Below, in pieces: positions 49,922 to 58,664 of a stretch of DNA of 64,000 nt. The translations under genes were made by a program, and so were the position numbers. The stretch comes from Pseudarthrobacter defluvii (GTDB lineage Bacteria > Actinomycetota > Actinomycetes > Actinomycetales > Micrococcaceae): NCBI RefSeq assembly GCF_030816725.1, contig NZ_JAUSYG010000001.1, positions 3,534,001 through 3,598,000 on the forward strand. Reading direction: 5' to 3'. Below the pieces are notes generated by a model. The model searched no databases and was not told the origin of the DNA. It was given only the letters and a program-made list of their open reading frames with translations. How positions within the stretch are numbered: position 1 is the first letter of the stretch; every line of letters begins with the position of its first letter.

Positions 49922-51163
49922 CTAGTCCGGCCTGCCCACCACCACCTGCGCCGGACTGTGCGTCACATAGCCATTGGCCCAGGAGAACAGGGCACGGACT
50001 TTCTGCTGGAATCCGGGCAGCAGGGCAAGGTGCACCGCCAGCCACGAAACGAACGCCAGCGGACCCTGAAGCTGCAGCCGGCGGCGGCCCAGTTCCGCCA
50101 CTGCTGCGCCGCGTCCCACCATGGCCATGTAGCCCTTGTCCCAGTAGTGGAAGGGCTCGCGGACACCGCCGGTAAGGTCCGCGTAGATGTTGCGGGCCGC
50201 CCATTTGCCGGACTGTTGCGCCACGGACCCAAGCTGGGGCAGCTTGTTCCCGTCAGCGTCGGTGATGTTGGCGGAGTCGCCCAGGACGTAGACACCTTCG
50301 AGGTCCGGGGCTGTCAGGTCCGGCTGTACGTCCACGCGGCCACCCTTGCCCTGCTTCAGGCCGGCCTCAGTGATTATGCGTCCCGCCTGCAGGCCACCGG
50401 CCCACACGACGATCCGCGCGGGGATGACGGTCCCGTCTTTGAGGGTCACGCCGTCAGGGCGGACTTCACCCACGGCAGTACCCATGTGGAGCTGCACGCC
50501 CAATTTCGTCAGGCGGTCCCGTGCGTATGCCTGCGATTTCTCCGAAAAAGCTGCAAGCACGTTGGGGACCATGTCCACCAGGTGAACGTGGCAGCGGGCG
50601 GCCAGCCCCGGCGAAAAATACTTCGGCACAAGGTACTTCACGTTCTCTGCAAGCGCGCCGGCGGTTTCCACCCCTGTGGGGCCACCGCCCACCACAATCA
50701 CATCCGCGCCGGCCGAGGGGTCGCGGTCAGCCTCGTCCATCACGGCTGTTATGGCAGCGCTGAGCCTTGTTGCATCTGCCACCGAGTACAGCGGGTAGGC
50801 GTGCTCATCAGCGCCGGGGGTGTTGAAGAAATTCGGCACGGCCCCAGTGGCAATGACCAGCGCCTGGGCACGGAAACTGGAGCCGTCTGCGGTAGTGACG
50901 GAGCGGTTGGCCGCGTCGATAGCGGTCACCTCCGCCGTCAGAACGCGGACATTGTTGATCCTGCGGAACTCTGACCGGAGCGGCCGGGTGACCGCCGAGA
51001 CGCCTATCTGGGATGCTGCGACTTGGTAGAGGAGCGGCTGGAACTGCTGGTAATTGTTGGCATCGAGCAGCAACACCCGGACGCCCTTGCGGCCTAACTC
51101 CTCCGCCGCCGTCTTTCCGGCAAAACCGCCGCCAACAACGATGACCTGGTATGAATCGTCCAT
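49922..51163 (-). CDS. ndh: Type II NADH dehydrogenase-like FAD oxidoreductase (NDH-2)
   Basis: 413 aa, single-subunit respiratory-type flavoenzyme passing electrons from NAD(P)H to quinone without proton pumping. The first Rossmann motif VVGGGFAG lies at about 9-16; the NADH-binding VIVVGGGPTGVETAGAL is near 160-176; VYVLGDSA closes the FAD site. The C-terminus is hydrophobic (LAFVSWLAVHLALLPGF), probably for membrane association. I chose the ATG at 51163: TATGTT (plus-strand AACATA, 51170-51175) ends 6 nt upstream, suggesting a leaderless message, although the frame stays open upstream. Confidence 0.9.
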   Translation of the reverse strand: MDDSYQVIVVGGGFAGKTAAEELGRKGVRVLLLDANNYQQFQPLLYQVAASQIGVSAVTRPLRSEFRRINNVRVLTAEVTAIDAANRSVTTADGSSFRAQALVIATGAVPNFFNTPGADEHAYPLYSVADATRLSAAITAVMDEADRDPSAGADVIVVGGGPTGVETAGALAENVKYLVPKYFSPGLAARCHVHLVDMVPNVLAAFSEKSQAYARDRLTKLGVQLHMGTAVGEVRPDGVTLKDGTVIPARIVVWAGGLQAGRIITEAGLKQGKGGRVDVQPDLTAPDLEGVYVLGDSANITDADGNKLPQLGSVAQQSGKWAARNIYADLTGGVREPFHYWDKGYMAMVGRGAAVAELGRRRLQLQGPLAFVSWLAVHLALLPGFQQKVRALFSWANGYVTHSPAQVVVGRPD

Positions 51164-51289
51164 TCGTGCAACATACCCCTCCCGGCGGACGAGCAACAGG
51201 GTGCGCCCGCCATAGCGTTGCGGCGGACGTCTTGTTCCGCCAAGGTGGGGAACCTCGGGACGTGCCCTCCAGCCACCTAAGATGGCGGC

Positions 51290-52291
51290 ATGGAAGACGA
51301 AGCCCTGGCAGACATTGCAGACAAGCTGTATGCCGGGGCCCTGGACGACTTTGTCGCGGTCCGGGCCGCAGCCGCCAAGGAGGTTGCGGGCCAGGACAAG
51401 GGCCTGGCGGCGGCGGTCCGCGGCCTGCCCAAACCGTCCGTGGCCGCCTGGGCCCTGAACATGCTCGCGCGGCACCGGCCGGACGTGCTGGACGGGCTGG
51501 GCGAACTTGGGGCGCGCATGCGGGCAGCGCAGGAATCGCTGGATGCCCCCGCCCTCCGGGAGCTGGGCCGTGAGCGACGCACCATGCTGGCTGACGCCGT
51601 CGACATCGCCCGGTCCGTTGCCGGGGAGCAGGGCCGCTCGATCAGCGACGCAATGGCCTCCGACGTCGAGGAGACTCTCCGGGCCCTGACCGCAGATGAG
51701 GGTGCGGCCAATGCCGTTGGCAGTGGACGGCTGCTGAAAGTCCTGTCCGCCGACGGCGTCAATGACGTCGACCTGGAGGGGGCGGTTGCCCTCCCCGGGC
51801 TGCTTCCGGCTCCATCCACCCCGCATGTCGGCGCTCCCCGTCCGGCAGCGACGAGAACAGCACCAAAGGCAGCAGCACCCAAGGCGCCAGCAGGGGAAAA
51901 GCGGACGACGGCGGAGCGCGCCACCGAGCCAAAGCCCACCAGACCCCGTCTTGAAGCAGTGCGGCAGACCCCCCGGCCGGCCTCACCGCCCGCGCTGGAA
52001 AGGGCGAAGGCCGCCCTGGCCGAAGCCCGGGCGGCGGAAGAGGAGGCAACACGACTCGCCGGAGACCTGCAGGACCAGGAGGAGAAGACGCGGGCGGAAA
52101 TCGCGGAACTGCAGCAGCAGACGGCTGAGCTGCGGACCCGGCTTAGGGCCGCTGAAGAAAACCTGGAGCGATCGCGCAAGCGGCTTACCGCCACCTCCGC
52201 AGAAGCAAAGCAGGCGGCTCGGGCGGCAGACAAAGCCAGCCGGACCGCTGTGCTGGCACAGGAACGCGTGCTCCGACTGGATGCTGACTGA
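51290..52291 (+). CDS. Coiled-coil protein of unknown function
   Basis: 333 aa with no signal or membrane helix. The N-terminal half (1-150) is helical and Ala-rich (LADKLYAGALDDFVAVR). A Pro/Ala/Lys-rich linker (about 175-235) follows, then a strong coiled coil of charged heptads (about 240-315). The start is the ATG at 51290; TAAGAT (51278-51283) ends 6 nt upstream with no ribosome site. Divergent from NDH-2. Actinobacterial homologues seem likely, but I cannot assign a function. Confidence 0.7.
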   Translation: MEDEALADIADKLYAGALDDFVAVRAAAAKEVAGQDKGLAAAVRGLPKPSVAAWALNMLARHRPDVLDGLGELGARMRAAQESLDAPALRELGRERRTMLADAVDIARSVAGEQGRSISDAMASDVEETLRALTADEGAANAVGSGRLLKVLSADGVNDVDLEGAVALPGLLPAPSTPHVGAPRPAATRTAPKAAAPKAPAGEKRTTAERATEPKPTRPRLEAVRQTPRPASPPALERAKAALAEARAAEEEATRLAGDLQDQEEKTRAEIAELQQQTAELRTRLRAAEENLERSRKRLTATSAEAKQAARAADKASRTAVLAQERVLRLDAD

Positions 52292-52355
52292 GGGGCGCAG
52301 AAATTACCCGGGCGCTCCTCTCCCGCAAGCCGTTCGCGGGACCTACTGTGGAGCT

Positions 52356-53441
52356 ATGGATGCCGCAGCAGCCCATGCCTTTGCGGTTCCGCCCGCAGCA
52401 ACTCAGCGCCCCACCACGGCCCTCGAAGATTCCATCACCCTCGCCGCCGGTGTCTGGCTCCTCATCGGGACCTATGTGGATGGCTGGGCCCATAACAACC
52501 TGCGCAACCTCGAGACCTTCTTCACGCCGTGGCACGCCCTCCTCTACTCAGGTTTTGCTGCCTGCGCCGTGTGGATCGCAGCCTTGACCTGGCGCCGGCA
52601 CGCGCCGGGGATGCGCTGGGCGGAAGCAGTCCCCGCGGGTTACGGTGCTGCGGCGGCCGGTGTCGCCCTCTTCCTGGCCTCCGGAGTGGGAGACTTCGCG
52701 TGGCATTCGGTGCTTGGCATCGAGCAGAACATCAGTGCGCTGTTCAGCCCGTCCCATCTTGGACTGGCAACCGGCGGGTTCCTTATCCTCGGCGCCCCGT
52801 TCTCGGCCGCCTGGCAGTCGCCCAGGCGGGCGTGGCAGGATTTGGTGCCTGCAGTGGTCAGCGCCATGCTCGCCGGGATGATTGCGGCGTTCATCCTCCA
52901 GGAATTCGCGGTCTTCGCCCGCCACGGGCTCGTTCAGACATACACAAGCGCTGCGGGGTCGCAGGCAGCTGTGACCGGTCCGACGTCGGCGAGCATCATG
53001 ATCTCGCTGGCATCCTTCTTGGTCTCCACGGTAGTGCTCTTCGTTCCCGTCCTGCTGCTCTCACTGCGGTGGCGCCTTCACCCCGTGGTTCCTGCGGCCA
53101 TGGTTCTGGTTCCCTCTGCGGCCCTGCAGCTCATGGTGGCACTGCGGGACGCCTGGCTGGTGCCGTTGGCCCTCGCCGGCGCGGTCCTTGTCGGAGTGGT
53201 GTGGGTGGTGCTCCGGCCGGCCCCGGACAGGCCGGCACGGCTTATGGCGGCCATGGGACTGGCACCTGTTATGTTTTGGGCCCCCTATTTCGCCGGTGTG
53301 GCGCTGCACGACGGGTCGCTCAGCTTTGCCCCGGAGATCTGGGCCGGAACGCTCGTCTGGGCCGGGTTGGGAATGCTTGCACTGGCCGCGCTGGTCTTGA
53401 AGGTCCGGGCAGCCGGGGTCCCGGATCCAGCCGCCAACTAA
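52356..53441 (+). CDS. Polytopic membrane protein of unknown function
   Basis: 361 aa with about nine membrane segments (FLASGVGDFAWHSVLG, MISLASFLVSTVVLFVPVL and others) and short loops, some rich in His and Trp. No transporter signature was recognised. I chose the ATG at 52356: TACTGT (52344-52349) ends 6 nt upstream. The frame is open far upstream, but that part lies inside the coiled-coil gene in another frame. It lies 64 bp after the coiled-coil gene, on the same strand. Confidence 0.7.
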   Translation: MDAAAAHAFAVPPAATQRPTTALEDSITLAAGVWLLIGTYVDGWAHNNLRNLETFFTPWHALLYSGFAACAVWIAALTWRRHAPGMRWAEAVPAGYGAAAAGVALFLASGVGDFAWHSVLGIEQNISALFSPSHLGLATGGFLILGAPFSAAWQSPRRAWQDLVPAVVSAMLAGMIAAFILQEFAVFARHGLVQTYTSAAGSQAAVTGPTSASIMISLASFLVSTVVLFVPVLLLSLRWRLHPVVPAAMVLVPSAALQLMVALRDAWLVPLALAGAVLVGVVWVVLRPAPDRPARLMAAMGLAPVMFWAPYFAGVALHDGSLSFAPEIWAGTLVWAGLGMLALAALVLKVRAAGVPDPAAN

Positions 53442-53539
53442 CGGCGCCGGCAGGGTAGGTCGCGTGACAAACCGGCGCCTATCCACAACACGCGGGCTTG
53501 GTTCCTAAGAATGTCAGACCCCGGTTGCACACTGGATTT

Positions 53540-53725
53540 ATGGAAAACCAAGCTGTCCAGGAATTTCACGTAACGTACTTCGACGCTGACTGCGGCCGGG
53601 CCCGGTCGGAGGTCTTCGAGACGCTCGAAGAGGCTGAGCGCTTCGCCTGCAGGTACTGCCACGGCGAGGACAACTGGGCCGTGGTGGACGCCGTCGTTGT
53701 GGAGCACGTCCAGGTCGCTGCCTAG
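53540..53725 (+). CDS. Small CxxC-containing protein of unknown function
   Basis: 61 residues, starting MENQAVQEFHVTYFDADCG and holding a CRYC pair near 40-43, with a third Cys near 18. The ATG is at 53540; only a weak GGA lies 3 nt upstream, so the start is unsure. The acidic composition and regular beta/helix pattern suggest a small folded protein, possibly metal-binding through the Cys pair. No near relatives recognised. Confidence 0.5.
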   Translation: MENQAVQEFHVTYFDADCGRARSEVFETLEEAERFACRYCHGEDNWAVVDAVVVEHVQVAA

Positions 53726-53811
53726 GCCGTAGGCCGTGCCGCCCGCTTCGGCGCCCGGCGCCCGGCCGGCTGCGCAGACCCAGCCTGCAAGCACCGGTGG
53801 CATTAAAAGCA

Positions 53812-53852
53812 TCAGCCCGTGCTGTCTGGCGATTGCCGGCAGCACGGGCTGA
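53812..53852 (-). terminator. Terminator after the aldo/keto reductase gene
   Basis: TCAGCCCGTGCTG (53812-53824) pairs perfectly with 53840-53852 (13-bp stem, 15-nt loop). On the minus strand it is followed by GCTTTTAAT. It lies 49 bp after the reductase stop. Confidence 0.7.
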
Positions 53853-53900
53853 CGTTGCTTCGACGGTGGCCGTCAAAATGACAGGCGCCGCCGCGGCGGG

Positions 53901-54746
53901 TTAGGCGAAGTCGGAGACCGCGGGATCGGCGCCGATGCGGCCTTCGCCGCTGGCGGTGCGGTCCAGGTTGTTGATGGCTTCAACATCCTCGGCGTCCAGT
54001 GAGACCTCCAGTGCTGCGAAGTTCTCCTTGATGCGCGACTCGGTCACGGACTTGGGGATGACCACGTTGCCAATGGCAAGGTGCCAGGCGATGACCACCT
54101 GGGCGGGGGTGGCCTGGTGCTTGGCAGCGATGGACGCGATGGCGGGGTCGTTCAGCAGCTCGCCACCCTGGCCCAGCGGCGACCATGCCTGGGTCAGGAT
54201 GCCCTTGGAGGCTCCGAACTCACGCAGTTCACGCTGGTTGAAGTACGGGTGCAGTTCGATCTGGTGGATGGCCGGAACGACGCCCGTTTCGTCGATGATC
54301 CGCTGAAGGCCTTCAACGGTGAAGTTGGAGACGCCGATGGACTTGACCCGGCCGCGCTTCTGGAGTTCGATCAGGGCCTTCCAGGTGTCAACGTACTTGT
54401 CCTGCTTGGGCTGCATCCAGTGGATGAGGTAGAGGTCCAGCGTTTCGAGGCCGAGCCGGTCCATGGATTCCTCGAAGGCGACGAGGGTGGACTCGTACCC
54501 CTGGTCCGCGTTCCACAGCTTGGTGGTGATGAAGATCTGCTCCGGCGACAGGCCGGAGCTGGCGATGGCGCGGCCCACGCCGGCCTCGTTGCCATAGATC
54601 TTTGCCGTGTCGATGTGGCGGAAGCCGGCTTCGAACGCCTGGCGGACAACCTTTTCGGCCACGTCGTCCTCAACCTGCCATACGCCGTAGCCAAGCTGGG
54701 GAATCGTGTTTCCGTCGTTGAAAGTCAAGGTAGGTGAAAGAGTCAT
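53901..54746 (-). CDS. Aldo/keto reductase (2,5-diketo-gluconate reductase type)
   Basis: 281-residue NADPH-dependent (beta/alpha)8 reductase. The catalytic tetrad is recognisable: Asp in DTAKIYGNE near 44, Tyr in the same motif, Lys in TTKLWN near 74 and His in LIHWMQP near 107. The C-terminal VIPKSV strand and RIKEN loop bind NADPH. The ATG at 54746 has AGGATG upstream; a longer open frame exists without support. Its physiological substrate is unknown. It stands alone with its own terminator. Confidence 0.9.
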   Translation of the reverse strand: MTLSPTLTFNDGNTIPQLGYGVWQVEDDVAEKVVRQAFEAGFRHIDTAKIYGNEAGVGRAIASSGLSPEQIFITTKLWNADQGYESTLVAFEESMDRLGLETLDLYLIHWMQPKQDKYVDTWKALIELQKRGRVKSIGVSNFTVEGLQRIIDETGVVPAIHQIELHPYFNQRELREFGASKGILTQAWSPLGQGGELLNDPAIASIAAKHQATPAQVVIAWHLAIGNVVIPKSVTESRIKENFAALEVSLDAEDVEAINNLDRTASGEGRIGADPAVSDFA

Positions 54747-54860
54747 GTTTTCATCCTGCCAAAACGTGGGAGCCGACGCTGCAGAATCCGGCTCTGTCAG
54801 CCACCCGCTTAACTGCAAAGTATGCTTCCGAATCGGGAATATTTTGCGGCACCTGCCCAG

Positions 54861-55304
54861 CTACAACCCGCGAAGCTGCCTCTCGGCGTCGTTTACCTGC
54901 TGGAAAACAGCCTCGGCACGGCGCCGGACGGACGCCGCCCCTACCGGGACCGGGCCGACGGCGAGCCGAAGCATGGCGGCAGCCTCCGCCGTGGTTGCCA
55001 ACGAGTTTCCGGCCTTGGACAGGGAACGGTGCACATCCGAGAGGCCCGCGGGTATGTCCAGACCCTCACTGGGTGCACGCCGCTGCGCCTCCATGCACAC
55101 TTCCCGGACACGCTGCAGGAGGGCAGCGAGTTCGTTGGCGATCTCCACGAGCTCGGCGTACAGCTGGTCGTCCTCCACGCCCTCAAGCACCTGGTGGAAG
55201 CGGTCCAGTCCCCGGTGGAAGCGGTCGTGGGCACGGCGCCACAACCCCTTGCCCAGTTCCGCGTCGTCCTTGCGCCCCTGACGGGCGGCAGTGAAGAAAC
55301 CCAA
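54861..55304 (-). CDS. Helical protein of unknown function downstream of bpa
   Basis: 147 residues, all-helical, with heptad-like segments (about 20-70 and 120-145) and no membrane segment. The start is a TTG at 55304, supported by AAGG 6 nt upstream, and lies 8 nt after the bpa stop, so it is probably coupled to bpa. Members of this type sit near bpa in related actinobacteria as I recall, but I do not know its function; an adaptor role in proteasome control is only a guess. Confidence 0.65.
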   Translation of the reverse strand: MGFFTAARQGRKDDAELGKGLWRRAHDRFHRGLDRFHQVLEGVEDDQLYAELVEIANELAALLQRVREVCMEAQRRAPSEGLDIPAGLSDVHRSLSKAGNSLATTAEAAAMLRLAVGPVPVGAASVRRRAEAVFQQVNDAERQLRGL

Positions 55305-55312
55305 GCGGAACC

Positions 55313-55939
55313 TTAGAGGTACTGACCCGGACCGTGGTCCGGATCTTCACGCGGGCCGGGCCGCGACGGCGCACCGGGGTGGGCCCCGGCCGGAGCCCTT
55401 TGCGGCTCACCGTTCTCACCAATCACGACGCCGGGCGCGATCATGGTGCCGGGCGGCAGCTGGCGCAGCTGCATCTGCGCGGCGGCGTGTTCCCGGGCTG
55501 CGTTCTGGGCTGCGATGGCGGTCTGGATCCCGTGGAACAGGCCCTCCAGCCAGCCCACCAGCTGGGCCTGGGCGATCCGGAGCTCGGCATCGGAAGGGGT
55601 GGCCTCATTGGAGAACGGCAGGTTGATCCTGTCCAGTTCCGCCACGAGCTCGGGCGCAAGCCCGTCCTCCAGCTCCTTGATGGAGCGCGCATGGATGGCC
55701 GCCAGCCTGCCCCTCGCAGCGTCGTCCAGCGGCGCGGACTTCACCTCTTCAAGCAGTTGCCGGATCATGGTGCCGATCCGCATCACCTTGGCCGGCTCGT
55801 CCACGAGGTCCTGCAGGCTGCTGCCCCGGGGCTTGCCGTCCACGGCGGACGGAACCTGTACCGGGTCCTGGGTGTCGTCAACGGGAGTGCCTTCTACCGG
55901 GAGGTCCTCAGGTGCCTGAGTGTCATTGGGATCGCTCAT
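55313..55939 (-). CDS. bpa: Bacterial proteasome activator Bpa
   Basis: 208 aa, DUF2587 family. Bpa rings cap the 20S proteasome and feed unfolded proteins without ATP. The disordered acidic N-terminus (1-45) is followed by a four-helix region (about 50-155), and the last residues are GPGQYL. The C-terminal GQYL matches the docking motif that inserts into the proteasome alpha ring. The ATG is at 55939. Its presence implies a Pup-proteasome system elsewhere in the genome, as expected for Arthrobacter. The helical protein above follows by 8 nt. Confidence 0.9.
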   Translation of the reverse strand: MSDPNDTQAPEDLPVEGTPVDDTQDPVQVPSAVDGKPRGSSLQDLVDEPAKVMRIGTMIRQLLEEVKSAPLDDAARGRLAAIHARSIKELEDGLAPELVAELDRINLPFSNEATPSDAELRIAQAQLVGWLEGLFHGIQTAIAAQNAAREHAAAQMQLRQLPPGTMIAPGVVIGENGEPQRAPAGAHPGAPSRPGPREDPDHGPGQYL

Positions 55940-55970
55940 GCGTTCATACTCTCACGGCCCATCGGCCCCC

Positions 55971-55998
55971 AGGCCCCCGGGAGGCGCTCCGGGGGCCT
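55971..55998 (-). terminator. Terminator after cstA-ybdD
   Basis: AGGCCCCCGG (55971-55980) pairs with CCGGGGGCCT (55989-55998), an all-GC-rich 10-bp stem with an 8-nt loop, 18 bp past the ybdD stop. No good T-run, so the call is moderate. Confidence 0.55.
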
Positions 55999-56016
55999 TG
56001 TCCGCTGCGGGCTCAA

Positions 56017-56220
56017 TCAGCAGCACCTGCCCTGCGGATTGCTGTCCTGGCGGTCCGTCCGGTCCCGCCAGAATTCGCGTTCGGTCAGGGGTGCTTCCTG
56101 GTGCCCGGCCGCCCGGTGGTGTTCCAGGTACTTGGCGTAGGCATCGGCGCCCATGACGCCGCCCAGGTAGCGGGCGAAGCCGCGGAACCCGCTGGCAACC
56201 AGGGTGATGCCGGTGCTCAT
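56017..56220 (-). CDS. YbdD/YjiX-family small protein
   Basis: 67-residue cytoplasmic protein of the YbdD/YjiX family, which accompanies CstA/BtsT transporters. FARYLGGVMGADAYAKYLEHH near 15-36 is the family core. Two Cys end the chain. Its ATG overlaps the cstA stop by 1 nt (TGATG), so translation is coupled. It probably modulates the transporter, as proposed for such pairs. Confidence 0.9.
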   Translation of the reverse strand: MSTGITLVASGFRGFARYLGGVMGADAYAKYLEHHRAAGHQEAPLTEREFWRDRTDRQDSNPQGRCC

Positions 56221-58517
56221 CAGTGCCCTGCCCGTTCAAGGCGGGCCTCGGCGGGCACTTTCTGCCACTCGGCGGCCAGCTCACGTTCGGCGGTTGTCGG
56301 GACCAGCCCGGCCGGCGCGAAGACGCGCGACGGAACAGCCGGGTCCTCGTTGTCGGCGGTGGCCACCCCAGCCGACCGGTCACGGAACGCCTTGACCGTG
56401 GCGAGCACCGCCGTCACAATTACGATGATGCTGAGCACCACGAAGATCACGGACAGCCAACCCTGGATGGCGGTGTTTCGGACCACGGCTTCCATGGCAG
56501 CGACTGATTTCGCTGTGCCAAACTCCTTCTTGCCGTCGGCCAGGGCCTTGCTGAAGGCAGCGTTGTTGGCGAAGTACCCCACGGCAGGAGTGGAGGAGAA
56601 TATCTTCTGGTAGCTCGCCGTAATGGTGACCACCGCGGCGAAGGCCAGCGGCAGGGCCACGATCCAGAGGTACTTGAAGGTTCCGCGCTTGGCGACGATG
56701 GCCAGGCACACGGCCAGCGCAATGGCGGCCAGCAGCTGGTTGGCGATGCCGAACAGCGGGAACAGGGTGTTGATGCCGCCCAGCGGATCGGTGACGCCCA
56801 TCAGCAGCACCGCACCCCAGGCAAGCACCATGACGGCAGTGCAGAGCCAGGCGCCCGGCCGCCAGGAGGCTTCCTTGAACTTGGGGACGAAGTTGCCAAT
56901 GGAGTCCTGCAGCATGAAGCGGGCAACGCGGGTGCCGGCGTCCACCGCGGTGAGGATGAAAAGGGCCTCGAACATAATTGCGAAGTGGTACCAAAACGCC
57001 ATCATGGCTGTCCCGCCGATGAACTGCTGCATGATGTGCGCCAGGCCGACCGCCAGGGTCGGAGCACCACCGGAGCGGGACACAATGCTCTGCTCCCCGA
57101 CGTCTTGGGCGGTCTGCGCCAGGAGGTCCGGCGTGATGTTGACTCCGGCCAGGCCGAGGCTGTTGACCCACTGCGCGGCTGTCTCCACCGTGCCGCCTGT
57201 CAGGGCGGTGGGGGCATTCATCGCAAAGTAGATGCCGCGGTCAATCGAAATGGCCGCCACCAGGGCCATGATGGCGACGAAGGATTCCATCAGCATTCCG
57301 CCGTAGCCGATGAAGCGGGTCTGGCGTTCCTTCTCGATCAACTTGGGTGTGGTGCCCGAGGAGATCAGCGCGTGGAAGCCCGAGAGCGCACCGCAGGCGA
57401 TGGTGACGAACAGGAAGGGGAACAGGGCACCGGAGAACACAGGTCCGTTCTCGCGGGAGGCGAACTCGCTGAAGGCCGGGACGGTGATTTCGGGGCGGAC
57501 CACGATGATGGCCAGCGCCAGCATGACGATTACGCCGATCTTCATGAAGGTGGAGAGGTAGTCGCGGGGGGCCAGGAGCAGCCACACCGGCAGGATCGCG
57601 GCGATGAAGCCGTAGATGATCAGGCCCCAGGCGATGGTCACCTTGTCCAGGTGGAAGAACGCCGCGCCCCATTCGGTGCCGGCCACGGCACCGCCGCCGA
57701 TGATGGCAGCCATCAGCAGGACGAAGCCAATGATGGAGACTTCCATGACCTTGCCCGGGCGCAGGTAGCGGAGGTAGACGCCCATGAAGAGGGCGATGGG
57801 GATGGTCATGCCCACGGAGAACACGCCCCACGGGCTTTCGCCCAAAGCGTTGACGACGACGAGCGCCAGGATGGCCACGATGATCACCATGATGAGCAGG
57901 GTGGCGATGAGGGCGGCCGTGCCGCCGATGATGCCGAGTTCCTCGCGCGCCATCTGGCCGAGGGAACGGCCGCCGCGGCGCATCGAGAAGAAGAGCACCA
58001 GGTAGTCCTGCACGGCTCCCGCGAGGACCACCCCGATGATGATCCAGATGGTGCCGGGAAGGTAGCCCATCTGGGCCGCGATGACCGGTCCCACCAGTGG
58101 GCCGGCGCCGGCGATGGCGGCGAAGTGGTGGCCGAACAGCACGTTCCGGTCAGTACGGACGTAGTCCTTGCCGTCAGCCTTGTACTCGGCAGGGGTGGCA
58201 CGGCGGTCATCAGGCTTGGTGATGTAGCGTTCGATCACCTTGGAGTAGAAGCGGTACCCGATCAGGTAGGTGCACACAGAAGCGAAGACGAACCAGATGG
58301 CGTTGACGGTCTCACCGCGCACGATCGCCAACATGAACCAGGCCACGCCGCCCAGCAAAGCTATCGTGGCCCAGAGCGCGATCTTCGCCGGAGTCCATTT
58401 CCGGTCCTCGGCCTCGAGCCGTGCCTCATCGACGGCGGGCGGGGGAAGATCCGGGTCTGTGGCCAGTCCGCCCACCGCCCGGGATCCGTTCTTCCGCTGG
58501 TCAGGCACTCCGGCCAT
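56220..58517 (-). CDS. cstA: Carbon-starvation protein CstA-family transporter
   Basis: 765 aa membrane transporter. After a 45-residue soluble N-terminus come about 17 hydrophobic segments, with FGHHFAAIAGAGPLVGPVIAAQMGY and the CstA-type loop VTDPLGGINTLFPLFGIANQ typical of the family. Related proteins carry pyruvate or peptides with protons. The ATG at 58517 has AGGAGG with 4-5 nt spacing. It is followed by ybdD and probably serves scavenging under low carbon. Confidence 0.93.
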   Translation of the reverse strand: MAGVPDQRKNGSRAVGGLATDPDLPPPAVDEARLEAEDRKWTPAKIALWATIALLGGVAWFMLAIVRGETVNAIWFVFASVCTYLIGYRFYSKVIERYITKPDDRRATPAEYKADGKDYVRTDRNVLFGHHFAAIAGAGPLVGPVIAAQMGYLPGTIWIIIGVVLAGAVQDYLVLFFSMRRGGRSLGQMAREELGIIGGTAALIATLLIMVIIVAILALVVVNALGESPWGVFSVGMTIPIALFMGVYLRYLRPGKVMEVSIIGFVLLMAAIIGGGAVAGTEWGAAFFHLDKVTIAWGLIIYGFIAAILPVWLLLAPRDYLSTFMKIGVIVMLALAIIVVRPEITVPAFSEFASRENGPVFSGALFPFLFVTIACGALSGFHALISSGTTPKLIEKERQTRFIGYGGMLMESFVAIMALVAAISIDRGIYFAMNAPTALTGGTVETAAQWVNSLGLAGVNITPDLLAQTAQDVGEQSIVSRSGGAPTLAVGLAHIMQQFIGGTAMMAFWYHFAIMFEALFILTAVDAGTRVARFMLQDSIGNFVPKFKEASWRPGAWLCTAVMVLAWGAVLLMGVTDPLGGINTLFPLFGIANQLLAAIALAVCLAIVAKRGTFKYLWIVALPLAFAAVVTITASYQKIFSSTPAVGYFANNAAFSKALADGKKEFGTAKSVAAMEAVVRNTAIQGWLSVIFVVLSIIVIVTAVLATVKAFRDRSAGVATADNEDPAVPSRVFAPAGLVPTTAERELAAEWQKVPAEARLERAGH

Positions 58518-58664
58518 GTCTCCTCCTTGAGAGTTTTCACACTTTTCCTACTGGGCACCCTACCAACGCAGATCCCCGCACCAGGGGCCGACGGCGGCGC
58601 GGCGCCGGCCCATGCGGTGAACGGCAGCGACGCGGCGACGAACGAGGGGCGAAAACTCTTCCGG

